Assembly: GCA_020091685.1 (NCBI GenBank)
Contig: CM034608.1
Span: forward strand, 10,850,522-10,914,521
Reading direction: 5' to 3'
DNA: 64,000 bases
Origin: Lutjanus erythropterus
Taxonomy: Eukaryota > Chordata > Actinopteri > Lutjaniformes > Lutjanidae
In this document: piece by piece, positions 23,346-36,602 of the stretch
Layout of the letters: each line of letters opens with the position of its first letter
Position numbering within the stretch: the stretch's first letter is position 1
Program-made: the position numbers and the translations under genes
Notes under the pieces: generated by a model
What the model was told of the DNA's origin: nothing
Seen by the model: the letters and a program-made list of their open reading frames with translations, nothing else
Databases searched by the model: none

Positions 23346-24228
23346 TAATGAAATATGAACAATAATAATAAGTAATATCCAGACAGTACAAGTCAGATGT
23401 TGATCATTGTTTTATCAGTTAAAGGAAAACACTTTCCTTGGAAAATGATGTGAAATGTTGCCAAGTCTTTTTCATCAATTCCCTGTTGAATATAGCTCAG
23501 TGTGGACTTCCAGATCAGAGATTGTCCAGGCATCTGTCTGATGACACACTAATAAATGTTCTCTACTACAGACTAAACTTTGTCTCTGCATAAGAATAAC
23601 ATGTCAAATATGAAATTCAGTGGTTCTCCTTTTAAGATATTATTCCTCTCAGGACCATTTTAACAATCGCTACCAGAAAGTTGGATGATGGATTATGGAG
23701 AAACAGAGAGAAAACTTTGGTTCAGTTACTGTTTGAGGTTTATTCAACTGCTGTTTTATCTTTGAGCTGATGGACCCAGCCATTTTATCCCAGTATGTGT
23801 AAGAACAATGATCAATCGATCCACAACCCTGTAACACCCTACAAAACACAAAGGATGTTCAGACCTATAGTAGATTCAGAAGCATATTTTTCCTAAACAA
23901 GTAAGATTTATGTTTTTTATATTTGACAGTAAAAAAAAATAAATAAATGGAAAATGCTGATTTAAAAAAGTTTGATCTTAGATTGAGGCTTCATGCAAAG
24001 TAGAGTAAGAATACAGGTCAGTTAAGAATTGAACGCTAGATTAACATTACACAACAGCAGCAGTATTTTTACCTCAGGCCCTAAGGATATGGATGTTGCC
24101 TTCAAATTATACCACAGAATAAGTCATTTGTAATTGCCCTTTAGAACAACACATCATTTCCTGATCTTTTGACTGTGTTTTTCTGTATATTCCAAAACCA
24201 GTTACCAGTTACAAATCAGTTTTATGAT
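23346..24228. other. Intronic, nothing recognised
   Basis: AT-rich DNA without recognisable genes or repeats. Confidence 0.5.
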
Positions 24229-24470
24229 GTGGCCATTCTATGGCTAAGGTTTGGTTAGCTCCAGGCACAAGCGCAACTGGGTTAGGGTCAGGGAAAGATC
24301 ATGGCTTGGGTTAGATTTACTTCTTCGTCAAGGTTAGGGGACGTTCATCGTCATGATTGCTGTAGAAACCATGTGGTTATGGTCAGGGAAAGACTGTGGT
24401 CATGGTTAAAAGAAACCGATGTCAAACAGCAGTCTCCTGTGATGACCTATCCATCCACCCCAGCCATCTA
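24229..24470 (+). repeat. GGTTAGGGTCAGGGAAAGATCATGG-type fish repeat
   Basis: The phrases GGGTTAGGGTCAGGGAAAGA, TCATGGCTTGGGTTAGATTT and GTTATGGTCAGGGAAAGACT are degenerate tandem-like versions of a repeat I associate with percomorph fish. The 65-codon open frame at 24301-24498 falls inside it and is not a gene. Confidence 0.55.
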
Positions 24471-25065
24471 TAATAATGTCACATTGCTCCCTCCTTAATT
24501 ACTCCTGTCATAATTACTCTGGCCGGTAGAAGACTTTGTCACTTAAATATATGTCATTTTGGGGTATTTGCTAAAATTTTGCTTTTCTTTGGAAGACAGT
24601 CCTACATGTTGGATGTTCTTATCTATCTGTTCAGTCTCTCCATCTCTTCCATCAAGAGCAACACATCTTAAATCATGGTCAAATCCAAAAGCTCTGTCAG
24701 CCAGAGTCAATCACAGTGGACAGCAGTAGAGGAGGTTTTACTACCATCAAAAGTGGTTTAGCTGACTTCAGCAGAGCATATCCGAGTAGCGCCCTGTGCT
24801 GTCTTGCCTGCCCTCCATTTCTATCACCCACTGTTTCCATCACAGTTAGTTTGTGGCCATTTTTGGTTTGTAAAGTTCACAGACTGCCATGTTGTTGCTC
24901 CTGCATTGCTCAGTGTGCGATGATGCAGTTAAAAAACAAAAGTGAAGAGATTTAACAGACAAAATGCAAATGATGACTTCAATCATTTTAATATTGTTGT
25001 GTATTTTGACACACAAACATTAGACGACCATTATCAGGTGACCATCACTGTCATGGTAACAATAG
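24471..25065. other. Intronic, nothing recognised
   Basis: No recognisable gene or repeat. Confidence 0.5.
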
Positions 25066-25180
25066 CAGTGTTGTAGTCAAGAAGAACACCAAGTCATGAC
25101 CAAGACCAGAGTGTATAAAGACTGAGACACGACCAAGGGAGGGTAAGACCAAGTCAACATCAAGTCCTGCCACATCTCTA
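25066..25180 (+). mobile_element. hAT-like fragment (GTGTTGTAGTCAAGA)
   Basis: CAGTGTTGTAGTCAAGAAGA followed by ACCAAGTCATGACCAAGACC is the typical beginning of a fish hAT-type non-autonomous element. Only this end is recognisable. Confidence 0.55.
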
Positions 25181-28100
25181 GCTCTGTAACACTGTAGGAG
25201 TAGTATAACCTTTCGCTGTAATATCGGACCTGACAACGTCAAGGGAATGTACCTACATAGCTTTATTTCTGCCTGGTAGAATGAGTTTTTCCTCACCAAC
25301 GCCGCCCACTGCTGGGTCTCTGCAAATAATATTACAAAGACTACAGTCTAGACTATATGAATACATAAAAACATGACTTCTGTTATGACTTGGCACTACC
25401 AACTCCCCTAAAGTCAAAAGACCAAGTGTGCATACATGATGCCTGATAATTCATTTAGAAGATGTCCATTAAATGTCCTGATGAGTGAGCCCATCATCTT
25501 TTCTTCTTCTTCTCTTCAAGATTTGCTCATTTCAGCATACACTGAGTGTTATGCCATGAACTTTGCAGTCACCAGCAGCTGCAAGTGGTACGTTAACTTT
25601 TGGTTTTGTTCTTGATTGTCAGCAGCTTTCAACAACTCTGGCGCTGTGGCTGTATCTCTTCCTGTAAGGAAGTGTGTCGTTCAGCTGAAGTTAAACCGTT
25701 AAAAGCAAACAAGTCTATGTTAAACACACAACATGTAGGTCCTGCCACTAAGGGTTTCTCTCACATTTAAACAATAACAAAAAAAACTGATGATGTTGTG
25801 AAGTAGTGTGGGATCATGGGAGTTGCTGTTTTCATTGTTCGAGAACCAGATGAAGGTCTATCTGACATGACTCCAAAACACTGACATCATGTTAATAGAA
25901 GAGGTAATATTAAAGTTTTTTTTTTTACATTATGTTTAGTCACGTTCACTGAATTCCTCCCTTACTCTCTGACATATAAAACATGTAGTGTTTCCCCAGA
26001 ATTTATAGCAACTCTTGGCTAGTAGAAAATGGACTATTACCTTGAAAAAATTACAGATTTCTCTGGGTTTGACCATTGTTGGAAATCTTTGAGATAATGT
26101 AAGTACGCAATGTAAGTACACAACTCATCAAAATATGTAACCTTTGTCTAGCATTTTTAGATCGTTTAAGGCAGAAATGTTACATATTATGCCTATAAAT
26201 GTTTATTTAGAAGCACGTTCATGTATTTGCTTATTTGCGAACAACAGATAAAGTGTGTATGATTGTAACAGTAAAAAAGAGATTGATAATTGGGTGTGTG
26301 TGTGTGTGTGTTAATTAGGCATATGTTATGAATATGCCGTCCTGCTGCTGTTACTTGAGTTATGACCTCATTGGTATGGATTCCAGGGTGGTCCTTTCAC
26401 AGCCTGTTAGACACACAGACACACACACACACACAACACACTTTCTTCTCCCTCTCCTTGCTGCCAGACTTTATCACACATTACTAACAAGCATGAAGAG
26501 AGTGTGTCGACACACACTCAAGCACAGCGAGCATTTTGTTCCCCGTCTTTAACACCCGGGGTTCAACTCATTGTACACACACAGTCCCAAACTTCCCGCT
26601 ATTGCTCACACACACTGAAATGCTTCAACAACTTAGTCATTCAAACTTTCTCTTTTATAGTGCACATATACACGCCCAGGTGCAGGAACACAGAAATCTA
26701 AAATCCCCTCTTTATGCGTCCTCTTTCTTGCTCAATCTTTCCCTTTTTACAAGACCCACCCACCCACCAAACACACACGCACACACACACAATGACAGGA
26801 TCTCTCTCTGCAGGCTCCAAGGGTCTGATGAAAGTGTTGGGAATGTGCACTGAGAGGCCACTGACACTTCCTCTACTTTCTAGTACTGACGACTCGCCTC
26901 AGGCATCTAATGCCCTGCTGACTGCTCCCTCTAGACGTTTAATGGCCATAAGCCGCAGATGACAAATAGAATAGATGGGCTTTCATCTGCGGTGGTAGTT
27001 ATCGTCGAGGCTCCCTCGCTGTGGGTCTATCCCGCATTAGTGCTGCTGCTGTCACTCAGCTGCTCTTTACGCTGCTTTGTAATGGCTGATTTACTGCTTT
27101 CTCTGGGTATCAATTAAAAACCTCAAAATTACATGCAGGTTTGATAACGTTCTGTCTAAGATAATTAAAAGAATCATCACAGGCACCAAAGAGGAAAAGA
27201 ACAGACCATCACAAACAGGAAATGGCTGCTTTCTGTGCATCATCATCAATTTTGCAGTTATACCAGGACACTGACCTGAGCTACTTTCAGACTTCATCGT
27301 GACTTTATGTATATGAAGACATACAGTCTGCATTAAGATTGATTCTGGTTATTTTTAATATCTTATTTAATAAATTAAAGTAGTAAAGGAAATCTCAAAC
27401 AATACTCATATGCCCACATGTACACTGAGACTTGCTTTAATGGTCCCTCCTGTTCATCCTGGCAACTGAAAGATTGTTTCTTGCACAAATATATTTCAAG
27501 TTATATCTAAATTAAATATGAGTCTTCAGCAGTCTAAGTGAGACAAATCGAGTGGATATCCTCCAACATCAGTCTTTTTGTGTTTTCCTGGACTTTATCT
27601 GTGCTGAGCTACAGTTTCAAGATGATAAAGCAAAGGAAGATTTGTCATAAATTTGAAACATACTTTGGTAAATTCACACTGCTGAATTCTCAGGTTAACT
27701 TCAGATAAACTTTGGGATAATTTTTTTTTTTTTTTTTGTGCAGAATTAGGTCTGTGGAGTTAGTTCCTGTATTTTAAGAGGTCATTAAGAGGCCAGTAAG
27801 ACATCCCTTCCCTTGAGGAAGAAACCTCTTAATGGCCAGTATGACCAGGAGAAATGATTACAGCACACAACAACAACAAAAAAAAAAAAAAAAAAAGTGA
27901 TGTCCACACGAGCACTTGGTGACTGCTTAGACTGTATACTGATTTAAAAAAAAAGGGTTAGAAATAGAAACACAGCAGAACAAACACACAAACAACAAAT
28001 GCACAGGAAAAAATAAAAAAAAGAGGAAACAAAACAGCAAGCACAACAAAAACATATGCAGAGACACAAAAGGGGGAAGTTACACATGATTTATCATAAA

Positions 28101-29239
28101 GTTGCAAGGCACTGATGTATAACACTATGACATAATTAATCAGCTGGACTATTAACTGTTCACTTGATTTTTTCTATCAGACTTACAACATGTCGCTGAG
28201 AGTAAATCTGGTTTTTTTTCTCCTAAATATTAAGTTTCCTAGTTCCCACATATCTAATTTCCAAAGTTGTAGCAGCAGTTTTAGCTGTGTGGATAGAGAG
28301 ATGTGCCAGGCTCTATCCTTCCTTATGCCTGGCTCAACCACCCCAAATAGTGCAGTTAGATGGGCAGGGACAGAAAAAATAAATAAATAAAATGAATGAC
28401 CACAAAAAGTTTGACATTGTAAGAATTGGTTAGACAGAGTTCCTTCTATAGGGGTGGAGTATTTTTGAGATATTTTGCACAACTTTAGCAACTTTAACTG
28501 TAGCTGAGTATGCCTAACATATCTAGAACTCCTGTGAATATTTTGAATACAGGTTTTCCGCATTTTGTCCGACATGTCGGTATCCAATTCTTTCTCTTAG
28601 TCCTTCCTAAATGAATATGACAATTTTATACATGGTGCAGTTATCAAGAGACTATCCAAAGCCACACAATGAGGTTTCTGCTTGTACAGTTTGACATAAG
28701 CCCTTAAAAAATATTGCAGCGTGTAGTGAAAAAATGTGGCCCTATCATAACGATCGCTGGTTGATGTTTATTTTTTGACCTCGGAAAACAACACGCAGAA
28801 ATTAAGCAGATACATCCGGCACGCCTGGGGCCTTACTGTATTACCAATAATTCAATACAGCTAATAGAATGTACCATTGTTATTTCAGTGAATTAAATAA
28901 CATTTCACAGCCACTCCAAGCAAACATGGCTGCTGATGGAGTCCCTTATCGGCCCGCCTCAGGAAATTGGAGCTATAAACACAGTCCAGAAAACCGTTTA
29001 TTTAATTGATTAGGACTTCCTTTATACTGTTCCTGGTGTACTGCCATGCCTAATACACACCCGCTTTGGCTACGAAATATAAAGATGTTGCACACTGCCA
29101 ACGTTCAGAGCCAGTTTACTGTATAGTTGATGTGCAGTATTGCTTTTGGTTTGATTTAGGATTTGAACATAGGCTAAATTTAGGACTTGAGCATGAGGTT
29201 CTAAGGAGCAAAAGCAGTCCAAAGCTAAAATATTATTGC
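25181..29239. other. Intronic, microsatellites and a possible conserved non-coding block
   Basis: No gene was recognised. Simple repeats are (GT)n at 26294-26311, (CA)n at 26420-26435, T17 at 27721-27737 and an A-rich run at 27878-27896. Blocks at 26930-27110 and 28890-29060 are compositionally unlike the AT-rich background and are listed as possible conserved non-coding elements. The open frame at 28183-28587 (minus, 134 codons) resembles nothing I know. Confidence 0.45.
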
Positions 29240-29538
29240 TACACTCTTAGAAATAAGGGTTTAGGTTCCACTGAGAACCATTTGCCTCTGAAGCCATCAT
29301 GCGTTCTTTGTAAGACTAAGTGTTCCATTGAGAACACTTTTAATCCTTTTTGAAAGAAAGGATTGTTGAAATTCTTGAGGAACTCTTTCATCAAGACAGA
29401 AAGGGGTTCTGGGTGAAACCTTTTCTAGAACTCTCGCTTTATAAGAGGTTCTGCCAAGAACCAAAAGGAGGTCTACTACAGGGACAAGCCGAAGAACCCT
29501 TTATGGTTCCAGTTAGCATATTTATTTCTAATAGTGTA
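29240..29538. mobile_element. 299 bp MITE with TACACTCTTAGAAATAA inverted repeats
   Basis: The left end is TACACTCTTAGAAATAAGGG and the reverse complement of the right end is TACACTATTAGAAATAAATA. A TA dinucleotide borders both sides, consistent with a TA target duplication. Internally GGTTCCACTGAGAACCATTT and AAGAACCCTTTATGGTTCCA are typical of a common teleost MITE. Open frames spanning it (29066-29733) are chance. Confidence 0.8.
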
Positions 29539-30131
29539 CTGGTAAAAACCAACCCTCTGCATTATGTAATACGTCTTGTATATCATGGCCGTCAAAACAG
29601 TACATCACCAATGAGATTTATTGCTCCTTTGCAGCTGACGTGCAGAAGTCGAAGAATATTTCTGGCAAACTTCATCCTACATAGCTTTCAACACTGCTTC
29701 AGTTCCCAGGAGTATTCTTTATTTTTCATGTGAATTTTTGAGAGGTGAAGCTTGTGATAGTTTTTCCAGCATTGCAAATTAGTCCAAGAGGGAAAAAAAT
29801 CCTCCATGTTTGCAGTTGAGTGTTGGCAGAGCGGAGATGTTTGCTGTGTCACTGCAGAGAGAAAAGAGGGCTTAGAGGATTTGAACAGTCTTATTAGAAG
29901 GTAAATCAAGAGGGAAGGATTTCCACAAAAACACTGGGCTTTGACGCAGGACCTCTAATACTAAGGCTTTCATTCCTCGTCCACTCTTGCTTCTACAGTT
30001 GCTACACACATGCCATTTTATACACACACACACACACACACACACACTCCACTCTACTCCAGCCCTGAGGTCCTATTTCCGGTCTGGGGTGTATGAGAGA
30101 GACCAGCCTGCATCTGTGTAGGACTGGAGCT

Positions 30132-30167
<36 letters not shown>

Positions 30168-31379
30168 TCCTGTGAGCATTGTTTATGAGTGTGTGAGTTG
30201 ACTCTGCGCGTCATGTTGCTGCTGTTGGTGCTTACTTTCCTCTGTTTCCTCTGATGCGTTTTTTTTTTTTTCTTTTAAGCAGGAACTCATAAAACTCCAC
30301 ACCAGATGGAAAAAACATGTTGCAGCTTCATATCACACAGAGGTTCATTCACACAGCACACAGATACACACACACACACGCGCGCACACACATAACAAGC
30401 AAACACGCACACAGACATGCACCAGCCTTAGGTAGTATTGCTGTAAACTGTCACTTGCAGACAATACAAGTTTTGTTTCCAACAATTGTTTTTAGACCTT
30501 TTGCTCTCATAAAGCTGCTGCTCCTGTCTTAAAGCAGGCTGTTTTCTATATGTGAAATACTCAGGACACACACACACAAATGATTGCTAATCATGTTGGG
30601 TCTAAATCCAAAGGGGATTTTTGTTTTTCCATGTTTCAGGAACCGGCTTAAGTCCACGTTTCCCAAAGAACTGCTTTGTGTTAAGGGTTATGAAAGAGGA
30701 ATATATGCATTTTTCATCCAGATTAACTCATTCTTGGCTGAAGTTTAGAAAAATGAACACAGAAGCCACTGTGTTTTGTTTAAACAGATTTTGTTTATGT
30801 ATCCTAAATCCATATAAATACAAGTTCAAATACAATGTTTGAAAAACATTTATCATAATTTAATTGATAAATTATTTAATTGCTTAAAGAACACTATTTT
30901 CCATATAATGGCCATTTGATGGTTTCATTGTTGATTCCTATAGGTGACCCCAGACAAATACTGCAATGCAAATCCTTAAACTTCAGGGGAACTTGCAATC
31001 CTGATGCACAAATGTAGTTACTCAATGCTTTTTCCCCCTATAGTGATCCTAGAATAATAAATAAGAGACACAAGTATGTGCACCCAGACAGAATTTTCTA
31101 AACTAAACTATGTCTATAAAATATGTCTGAAAATACACATTAGCATGACTCCAACATATTATTAGCAAAGACAAATCAGCGTATTCATTACAAAAAAAAA
31201 AAAAAAAGTTCTCCTTGTACTCACCTGGGTGCTTTTTCTTGAGGTGGTGAAGTTAGTCTGTTGTATTTATGCCTTTTGCAGTTCAAGTCCTCTTGCATCT
31301 GATCTTGTGCAACCAAAATGATGCCTCACTACTGAAGTCATTCCTCTTTCTAGAACTAATTCCTCCACTGTAATGTTGC

Positions 31380-31417
<38 letters not shown>

Positions 31418-31845
31418 GAATTTATGATATGGTAATACTGGCATTTTCACAATATGTTTTTTCATCATGAAATAAAAGTATGATGATATATGTTATTGCA
31501 CAGCTTTACTAAAAAATCACTGTGCTGCACCTATCCAGGTATTATTGAAACATACAGTAGTTGCCAGTTAGCTGTATCATTATCCCAATTGTACAGACTC
31601 TTGTGAGACACTATGGATCGTTTTGTAACATTATGAGCAAGAGACTGACTTATCCTTTACCTCAGAAACCACTGGTAAAAGTACAGAGTGTGAGGCTAAT
31701 GCAGCTAACATCAGGCATGCTGCTAATGACGTAGCAGCTGTAATAAGCGCAATGAGAGAAGTCCTGAAACTATTAATGCAATATATAGTAGGGGGTCCCT
31801 GCTCTATCAGCTAAGGGGTCCATGGCATGAAAGACATTGAAGACC
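29539..31845. other. Intronic, several CA and ATT microsatellites
   Basis: Simple repeats are (CA)n at 30022-30047, (AC)n at 30136-30164, CA/CG-rich sequence at 30357-30415, A16 at 31192-31207 and (ATT)n at 31381-31414. No gene was recognised. Confidence 0.6.
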
Positions 31846-31990
31846 CCTGCCTTATGTCATAATACATTCCCTAGCACCTTTCCCCAATCCTACCCCTAAC
31901 CCAAACCTAATTCAAAGCCTGACCCTAAAACCAAGTCTTAACCCTCACACAGGTCTTTAAACCTTTTAGGTCCAGCACCTTGGTCTCCAC
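31846..31990 (+). repeat. CCCTAACC-rich fish repeat fragment
   Basis: CCCCAATCCTACCCCTAACC followed by CAAGTCTTAACCCTCACACA and TTTAAACCTTTTAGG resembles a degenerate dispersed fish repeat. It is not a telomere array, because units are irregular and few. Confidence 0.5.
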
Positions 31991-32607
31991 AAAGCTTATC
32001 AGCCCCCACAATTTTAGTGGGATCACAGCTGTTGGAACCTGCATATGTAGTTAAATCAGCCCACACAATGATATCTATGAAATTCATAAGAAAACCTACG
32101 CATATCTCACACTGCTAGTCGCACTGCTGCCTTATGGTGTAAATTTTCTGCTTATCTCTTGGGTTTATACGATTCACTATCCAGTAATTCAATCAGACTG
32201 AAACTCCTGTGTATGCCAAAATCTGACTCAACTACCTGGTCATTCATTGCGGTGCTTTTTTCCATTGCTCATTCTAATCTGGCTTTTGGGATCTACAAAC
32301 ATCCCGGCTTTTGGCTTATACATTATGGTATAATTGCCAAGTGGAGGAAAATACCTAGATGCAATCTACTGAAGAAATCTAGTATTTCTGTGGTATTTTT
32401 TAGACCTGTGGAAATGTTTTGATATGATTAGCAATGTTACAGATCAGTGCATTTGAAAGATAAACACTGTTTTTTAAATAAAATCTCCAGTACCTCCACA
32501 TGCATCAACAGATTACAGTGAGAAGACTGCTCTGATGAGAGCATGCTCTTGTTTAATCAAAATCTTAATAAGCTTTTATTAACATTTAATCTATTTTGTA
32601 CTTTCAG
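31991..32607. other. Intron end before the main coding exon
   Basis: Non-coding. It ends with the acceptor TTTTGTACTTTCAG at 32594-32607, which has a pyrimidine-rich tract. Confidence 0.7.
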
Positions 32608-32624
32608 AAAACACCACTACCACC

Positions 32625-33363
32625 ATGGATGAGGAACAGTGTTACTACAATGAGACCATCGCCTTCTTCTACAACCGCAGTGGCAAGTACCTTGCTCAAG
32701 ACTGGAACACCGTCAGCAGGCTGGTGATGGGTCTGGGCATCACCGTGTGCATCTTCATCATGCTCGCCAACCTTCTGGTGATGATCGCCATCTACGTCAA
32801 CAGGAGATTCCACTTCCCCATCTACTACCTGATGGCCAACCTGGCAGCTGCTGACTTCTTCGCCGGACTGGCCTACTTCTACTTGATGTTCAACACGGGA
32901 CCAAACACGAAGCGTCTGACTGTTTCCACGTGGCTGCTGCGCCAAGGCTTGATTGATACTAGCTTGACGGCGTCTGTGGCCAACCTGCTCGCCATCGCTA
33001 TTGAGCGCCACATCACCGTGTTCCGCATGCAGCTACACACTCGCATGAGTAACCGACGTGTGGTGGTGGTGATTGTCATAATCTGGACCATGTCCATAGT
33101 CATGGGGGCCATCCCCAGTGTGGGCTGGAACTGTATCTGTAGCATTAAGTCTTGCTCCAACATGGCACCGCTTTACAGCAACTCCTACCTGGTCTTCTGG
33201 GCAGTGTTTAACCTAGTGACTTTTGTTGTCATGGTGACACTATATGCCCACATCTTTGTCTATGTGCGCCAGAGGACCATGAGGATGTCACGGCACAGCT
33301 CTGGACCACGACGCAACAGAGACACCATGATGTCTCTGCTGAAAACCGTGGTGATTGTGCTGG
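32625..33363 (+). CDS. lpar1: Lysophosphatidic acid receptor 1, coding exon 1 (residues 1-247, last codon split)
   Basis: This plasma-membrane GPCR binds lysophosphatidic acid and in vertebrates couples to Gi/o, Gq and G12/13 to control migration, proliferation and neural development. The sequence is nearly identical to vertebrate LPAR1 over long blocks. The N-terminus has N-glycosylation sites at N9 (NET) and N17 (NRS). TM1 is about residues 33-57, TM2 66-88, TM3 100-125, TM4 146-166 and TM5 187-210; TM6 begins near 238. R106 and Q107 in TM3 correspond to the ligand headgroup residues R124/Q125 of human LPAR1. ERH at 127-129 replaces DRY, as usual in this subfamily. The exon opens at 32608 after a TTTCAG acceptor. 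The ATG sits in ACCACCATGG, an ideal Kozak context, and the first residues (MDEEQCYYNETIAFF) align with human M19 onward. The exon ends CTGG|GTAAGG (phase 1). LPAR2/LPAR3 are excluded by the TM3-TM4 and ECL2 sequence. Confidence 0.97.
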
Positions 33364-34527
33364 GTAAGGAAGATATCTATCTATCTGTCTGTCTGTCTGT
33401 GTGTCTTGCTGTCTTTCCCTATGTTTCCAGGGTCCTTTGCTCCCAGGCGTGTGTGTCTTTTGATTTAAACCAACACTGAAAGAGTAGGTAAGGTAAGGAC
33501 TGTCTTTACAAAATGTGCAAATACCAGCAGAACAAAGGAAAATGGTCATTTCAAATGCAATTTGAGTGGTAAAAATCTGTTTAGCCACTGTAGAGATATC
33601 AAAGTCTAAAGTCAAGAGAACTGTCTTGCTCACAAATTTGAGGGCATAGGTTTCAAGGACCATAACAAAAGAAAGAGTGCAACATTTAAAGTCATCATCA
33701 GCAGCAGAACAATGAATCTGTTGATGAGTCTTTCTGTGAGGATGTACCATTCAGCAATGTGCCCAACCACAGTTTCTGCCTAGCACAACTGTAATCCTCA
33801 AATACACCATTTCAGCCAACTCAACCGGTGCATCTCTAATTCTGATGCATTTGATGAATCAAGGCAACACTGCATTGCAATTGCATTTCACTTTGCTGAT
33901 GCCATGTTTTCAGCGTTGTGGAAATGCACTCTCCAGCTGTCTGGTGGCTTTGTAAATGGTTTGTTCAAGAAATAGGAGCAGTGTCTCAACTCATAACAGA
34001 GCACTCCCTCCTTCAGTTTTATCGAACAATTCAGAATCACCAATAAGTGGTTTTCACAGGACAGCAAAGATAAGCAAAGAAGTTTGATGAATGTGGTTTA
34101 TTGAGTTTATGTACTCTTTTTTTCACTGTAAGCAAAATCAATTTCCTTATTTCCTGAAGAAAATGAAAGTGGAGATTTACAGCAACAGATGCCTTCTTCT
34201 GCATATTTAGAGACTAATTTGCTGGGAAAATGCTCAAAATCGTCCAATTTTTAAGTTGGAAATTATCATGAGCCCCTCAGTGTCCCTGTCGATGTCAAGA
34301 TTTGTGAAATATTCACAGCTAATCCACTGGTGATCAAGATTATTAGTTACATTCACAGTGGTTGTGCAGTATAAGGCCATGCTCAAGATGCCTCAGGCCT
34401 CAGCACATCTTGTTTTGATAGAAATTATGCCTGATGCACTGTTTTTGTATGGTGGTATTGTTTTTGTGGTTGTAGTGACAAGCCTGTCCTCTGATGAAAC
34501 AGAGCCTGTTTTATTTTCAAGCTGAGC

Positions 34528-34583
<56 letters not shown>

Positions 34584-36602
34584 TGTGTGTGTGTGTGTGC
34601 AGCCTGACAGTTTTACATCTAAGCACTGAGCAGCGATATGTTCCCACTTTGCAAGTCCCCAGGCTTCTTCAGTGGTGTGTAATAAGATAGAAGCATTGCT
34701 CTTTTTTGCTTGGACTGACTGGAGTAGAGTAGCAGGCTAACTCAGTCGTGTGTCAAGAAAGTTTGGAGTGTGAATTGTGGGAAAAGCACTTCTTACTGCC
34801 TGGAAGCAGGATGTGTTGGTCCCAGACAAAACATACCAAAGGATTCCATGTGATTTGTCTCCTATGTGCTGTGTTATCTCATCCTGTTGCCTCTGTTGTC
34901 TTTACTCCAACCTTAATTCAAAGCAGTCAAAACAGTAGAATGTGCTCTGTAACCTACACTTTGTATAAAACTGAAGAACATACATTTTCTGCTGCGTAGA
35001 GATGCTGTATATGTCTCTACTTTTCTCTTTCTAATTTGTCTGGTATTTCAGCAGTTTTTCTGAAAGGTGATGAGCATTTCTGAGTCTCAAGTGCAGACAG
35101 CCACCTCCGCTTAATGGCTATAAGGTGCAGATAGATCGGCCAACCATTAAGTAAATGAATGAATTACGTTGTACACTTCATCGAGTGCAGATCTCTGCCA
35201 GTCAACAGATAGTGAAGCACTCGCAATGCCACCACAACTCCCAGATGCAACCAGCAGACATTGGCAAAGTTTTTTTCTGTATTGCAAACTATAGCAGTAG
35301 TAGTGGTAATAGTAAGTTTTTTCATATTGATGAGATGTATCCAAAGTTTTAATGAAGTGTTTTTGTATAGTATAGTTTCATTTTTCTTTAACATGCATAG
35401 AATAGTCTAATGGTATTGTAACAAAGCATTCTGGGTTCTGGGTGTAACCTTAATAAGAAAACAATAAGTCCAAAGTTCTCAATGTAAAAATTGCTATTTA
35501 TTTAGAACAGTGCAGGCAACCAGGCAGCTTTACAACAACATAAATCATATAGAAATGCACATTTTTGGAGAAACTCAAAAAATCTGAAATTCCATAATAA
35601 TAATATTCCATATAATTTGCACATGTCTACATGTCTACATGTCCTATTGTAAGTTCAAATAGATAATAACCTGTGAATGGACCATGGTTGCACCTAATAA
35701 AGATTATTCTGTAAAGAAGCTGAAAGATAAGACTGAGACCAGAAAAGCAAGTTCACTTGTAGAGGAAAGCACAGTCGGTTAATATCTCTTATGCTCCTTT
35801 TCTGCTTTGTCTTTTTAGTCATCGCCATTCTCTTCCTTGATTAATATAATTACCAAATTTAAAATATTCAATGTAACAGTGTAATGTCTGTTGTAACAGT
35901 AAAACTGCTTAAATGCTTTTGATTGAGTAGAGCTACGTGGCCTGCATTAGGAGCACAACAGTATATCACATCTTTTTCCATTGTGTAATGGTTGAATCAA
36001 AGTTTAAAAGTCCGCGTGTCATTGCAGTGGCTCCCGCCTTCTTTTAGTGAGTGTTCCATACAGTACTACAGAGAAATGTCTGAGTCATAATAACACTTGC
36101 TACCATCCCTCAAGAAACCCTGTAAATAAATGCAAACATGTTCCAAATGCTGAGAAATGACTTCATCCCTAAACAGCAGAGGATTCCTTAGAAATTAAAC
36201 AAACTACGTCACTCCCTGTCTCAAGTGTTTCTCAATATCAGGTTTTACCAGTAAAGGCACTGGCGTGACAGTCACAGATTTTAATGAACAAAACGGTTTA
36301 TCTAGAAGAGAAAGGTTTTTATGTAGCCACAAGCTAGAAACTAAACAGTGTACTGCCACTTAAATACATACACCAAAAAAAAAATCAATAGTAATTTAAG
36401 TGTACACTATATTTAGAATATTTTCACCACTTTAGTTTAAAGTCAGACAGGCTTCTCAGATTGGAAACTGCTCTTTCTTTATTGCAGTCTCCAAACCAAC
36501 CAAACTCCATATGCAAAATTAATCATTTTATCTCGTAAAGTTGCTGCTCTACCACTGCCTCCGTCTGTTAGTTTGTGTAAATTATTGTGTGACTTCTGTG
36601 TT
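33364..36602 (+). other. lpar1: Start of the TM6 intron
   Basis: It begins GTAAGG, immediately followed by a short tetranucleotide microsatellite (ATCT/GTCT units, 33373-33405). The open frame of exon 1 runs on to 33479 by chance. A long (GT)n tract lies at 34531-34599. No gene was recognised in the rest. Confidence 0.7.
34531..34599. repeat. Long (GT)n microsatellite
   Basis: A 69 bp nearly pure GT tract with a single CT interruption, in the TM6 intron. It is likely to be length-polymorphic. Confidence 0.95.

Noticed and set aside
31860-31950. Telomere-like CCCTAACC phrases
   Set aside because: The units are irregular and few. It fits a dispersed fish repeat better than an interstitial telomere.
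32604-33163. Minus-strand frames opposite the lpar1 exon (135 and 94 codons)
   Set aside because: They are shadows of the conserved receptor coding sequence, and the sense frame is clearly the real one.
33364-33479. Read-through of exon 1 to a 284-residue protein
   Set aside because: The consensus GTAAGG donor and the matching exon at 49818 show that normal splicing occurs. The read-through tail decodes a microsatellite. It was kept only as a possible intron-retention product.
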